Positions 62,701-64,000 of a stretch of DNA of 64,000 bases are shown here, one piece after another. The position numbers and the translations under genes were made by a program. The notes beneath the pieces are model-generated. The model had not been told where the DNA came from and did not search any database. It was given only the letters and a program-made list of their open reading frames with translations. The stretch is from Whalleya microplaca (lineage: Eukaryota; Ascomycota; Sordariomycetes; Xylariales; Xylariaceae), in the NCBI GenBank assembly GCA_022497155.1, contig MU385711.1, positions 1,054,001 to 1,118,000 of the forward strand, in the 5' to 3' direction. How positions within the stretch are numbered: the first letter of the stretch is position 1; each line of letters begins with the position of its first letter.

Positions 62701-63489
62701 TCTCATCGCATTTAGCTTTGAGTTGCCTACAACTATCGCAAGCCTTATCACATGCTTAGCTAATTTCCAAAGAACATCTCTTACCCGAGGGACAATTACC
62801 TGGGAGGCGCGCTGGGCTTTTCGCTTAGTAGAAGCCTGGATTTCTAATGTAGGATACATGGGAGCAGCGGGACCGTACACATGCGCGCTCTCATACTGAT
62901 GATGCTGAGCGACAGGCGTCGGAGGAGGGTGGTACGCTTGCTGCGGCGGCCGATAGATGGCCGGCGAGTGCGGCATCGGCGGGCCGCTGTCGTAACTCAT
63001 GTGTCGTCGCGGGTCGTCTGGAGGTTGGTGGTTTTGGTGAGAAGGACCGTGCGGCGGCGGAGGCAGACCGTCCACGACGTTGCCGGTCGAGTTTGGACGA
63101 CGCAGCTGGGGCAGAGAAGTCTCCTCGGCCGGGTCTCTCTTCACGACCGGCTCCCGCGGCGGATATGGGGAGAATGATGGATGCGCTGACGATGGAGGTG
63201 GCGGGGGGGCATGTGGCTGTCGATGAGGGTCGTGCATCGGCGGATACGGGTCGTGCTCATGGTGTCGACGGTCGTCGAGGTGGTGGTGAGCCGGGGGGAG
63301 GGGAGGCTCTGGCGGCCGCGAGAAGGGAGGCGGACCTTGGTAGGGCGGCGGCGGCGCGGGATGGTGAGGACTCGACGCTGACGGGTGATGTGCGGCGGTA
63401 GGGTGTGGGAGGGATACAGACTGATGTGAAGACCATGACGTCCCTGCCGATAGACGGGGGCGTTTCGACTCGGGCAGCCCAGGTTCCAT
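59775..63489 (-). CDS. Zn2Cys6 transcription factor, fungal-specific
   Basis: A DNA-binding regulator of the fungal binuclear zinc cluster class. On the minus strand the exons are 62800-63489, 62634-62743, 61052-62584, 60882-60986, 60178-60822 and 59775-60123, giving 1143 aa with all phases consistent. Residues 1-230 are Pro/His-rich and probably disordered. The zinc cluster has Cys at 232, 235, 242, 248, 251 and 258 (C-x2-C-x6-C-x5-C-x2-C-x6-C), starting ACDSCRQLKAKCDETKPC. A short coiled-coil-like stretch (ILTSFKEDLTSKINRIDERL) follows, as expected for dimerisation. The middle homology region lies in exons 3-5 (HVYVHILAGLYHGQLGRVLE, then AFAFWTCLQLESDIIAELPLP). The C-terminus ends in a proline run. 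Target genes cannot be told from sequence. Confidence 0.9.
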
Positions 63490-64000
63490 GCTTGGGATGG
63501 CAAGCTATATGTATACAATCATATGCGGCTGGTAAACACAAGCACAGGTCAGGCAACAACAACAACAATGGGGAAGGTGGCCATGAGAAAGGCGATCAGG
63601 AAGAACCTGATGAGGGTCCCGAGCAGGATACCTGGAGCAAAGATTCGACGAATGCCAAGAAAGCTCAGACGACGCGCCGGGCAGTTGGGGTCTAATGATG
63701 TCGCAGGCAGGGCTCTATTGGCCTAGGTATTATGATGACATACGGAGGGTCGGTGTATGTACGTATGTATCTGGGTATCTGAGTATCTGGGTGTATCTGG
63801 GTATCTGGGTATCTGGGTAGCTGGTATATCTGGGTATGTATGTACTTGGTCCAGAAGACGGGCTGTGTGGTGTGAGCTTGCCACTTCTCGAGCAAGGCGC
63901 GCGTGCAGAGGCGGACCCGGGTTCCTGGAGGAAGCTTCGAAGCTCTCGCTCAGTCTCCTTTCCGACGAGGGAGCCCAAGTCCAGAGGATCAGCAGTTGGG
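63490..64000 (-). promoter_or_regulatory. Upstream region of the Zn2Cys6 gene
   Basis: Presumed promoter and 5' UTR. No gene is supported on either strand, although the last roughly 100 bp could belong to a gene outside the window. The region holds an (AAC)n-like stretch near 63555 and an 8-bp tandem repeat (63766-63836). Confidence 0.4.
63766..63836. repeat. 8-bp tandem repeat TATCTGGG
   Basis: About eight units of TATCTGGG with small variants, some shortened or interrupted by GTG or TAGC. It lies about 280-350 bp upstream of the Zn2Cys6 start codon. Confidence 0.85.

Overview
The window reads as nuclear DNA of a filamentous ascomycete (Pezizomycotina). Its genes have many short introns (about 46-140 bp, GT-AG with CTAAC or CTGAC branch sites), and the gene set is typical: an ascomycete-type laccase, a Dal5-type permease, a SNF2 protein, Atg5 and a Zn2Cys6 regulator. 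The base composition is bipartite. GC-balanced gene DNA (1-2895 and 45898-64000) flanks a 43 kb AT-rich block (about 3.05-45.8 kb) with the signature of repeat-induced point mutation (RIP): CpA has become TpA throughout and former Gln codons have become TAA/TAG.

The main result is that the whole AT block can be parsed as one insertion filled with further insertions. Its edges carry an 8-bp direct repeat (ATTTGTGT at 2888-2895 and 45890-45897). Five bases inside each copy lies a perfect 20-bp inverted repeat (2901-2920 and 45865-45884). This is the outline of a DNA transposon with an 8-bp target duplication, here called G, about 6.9 kb once later insertions are subtracted. Eleven LTR-type insertions sit inside it, each with its own target-site duplication (TSD): a solo LTR of family C; an 11.5 kb Ty3 element B (holding a non-coding element A1 and a Gag-only element C1); and a second Gag-only element C2, split by Ty3 element D, which holds A2, solo LTR E, an inverted solo LTR B, chromodomain element F and A3.

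Two mobilisation partnerships are suggested. Family A (three non-coding 1.5-1.7 kb copies) shares both LTR ends, its leader and 4-bp TSDs with B. Family C (Gag with a CCHC knuckle but no pol) shares its LTR start and 5-bp TSDs with D. B also has about 3.9 kb of possibly coding sequence after its pol region.

Left flank: an intact seven-exon laccase (496-2521, 559 aa). Right flank: a Dal5-type transporter that looks broken at two exon junctions (46664-49009), a 1261-aa SNF2-like protein (50295-54267), atg5 (55898-56951), and convergent to it a 1143-aa Zn2Cys6 factor on the minus strand (59775-63489). The intergenic stretches there hold only simple repeats and no gene I can support. I saw no tRNA, rRNA or CRISPR. 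All family letters (A-G) are labels for this report only.
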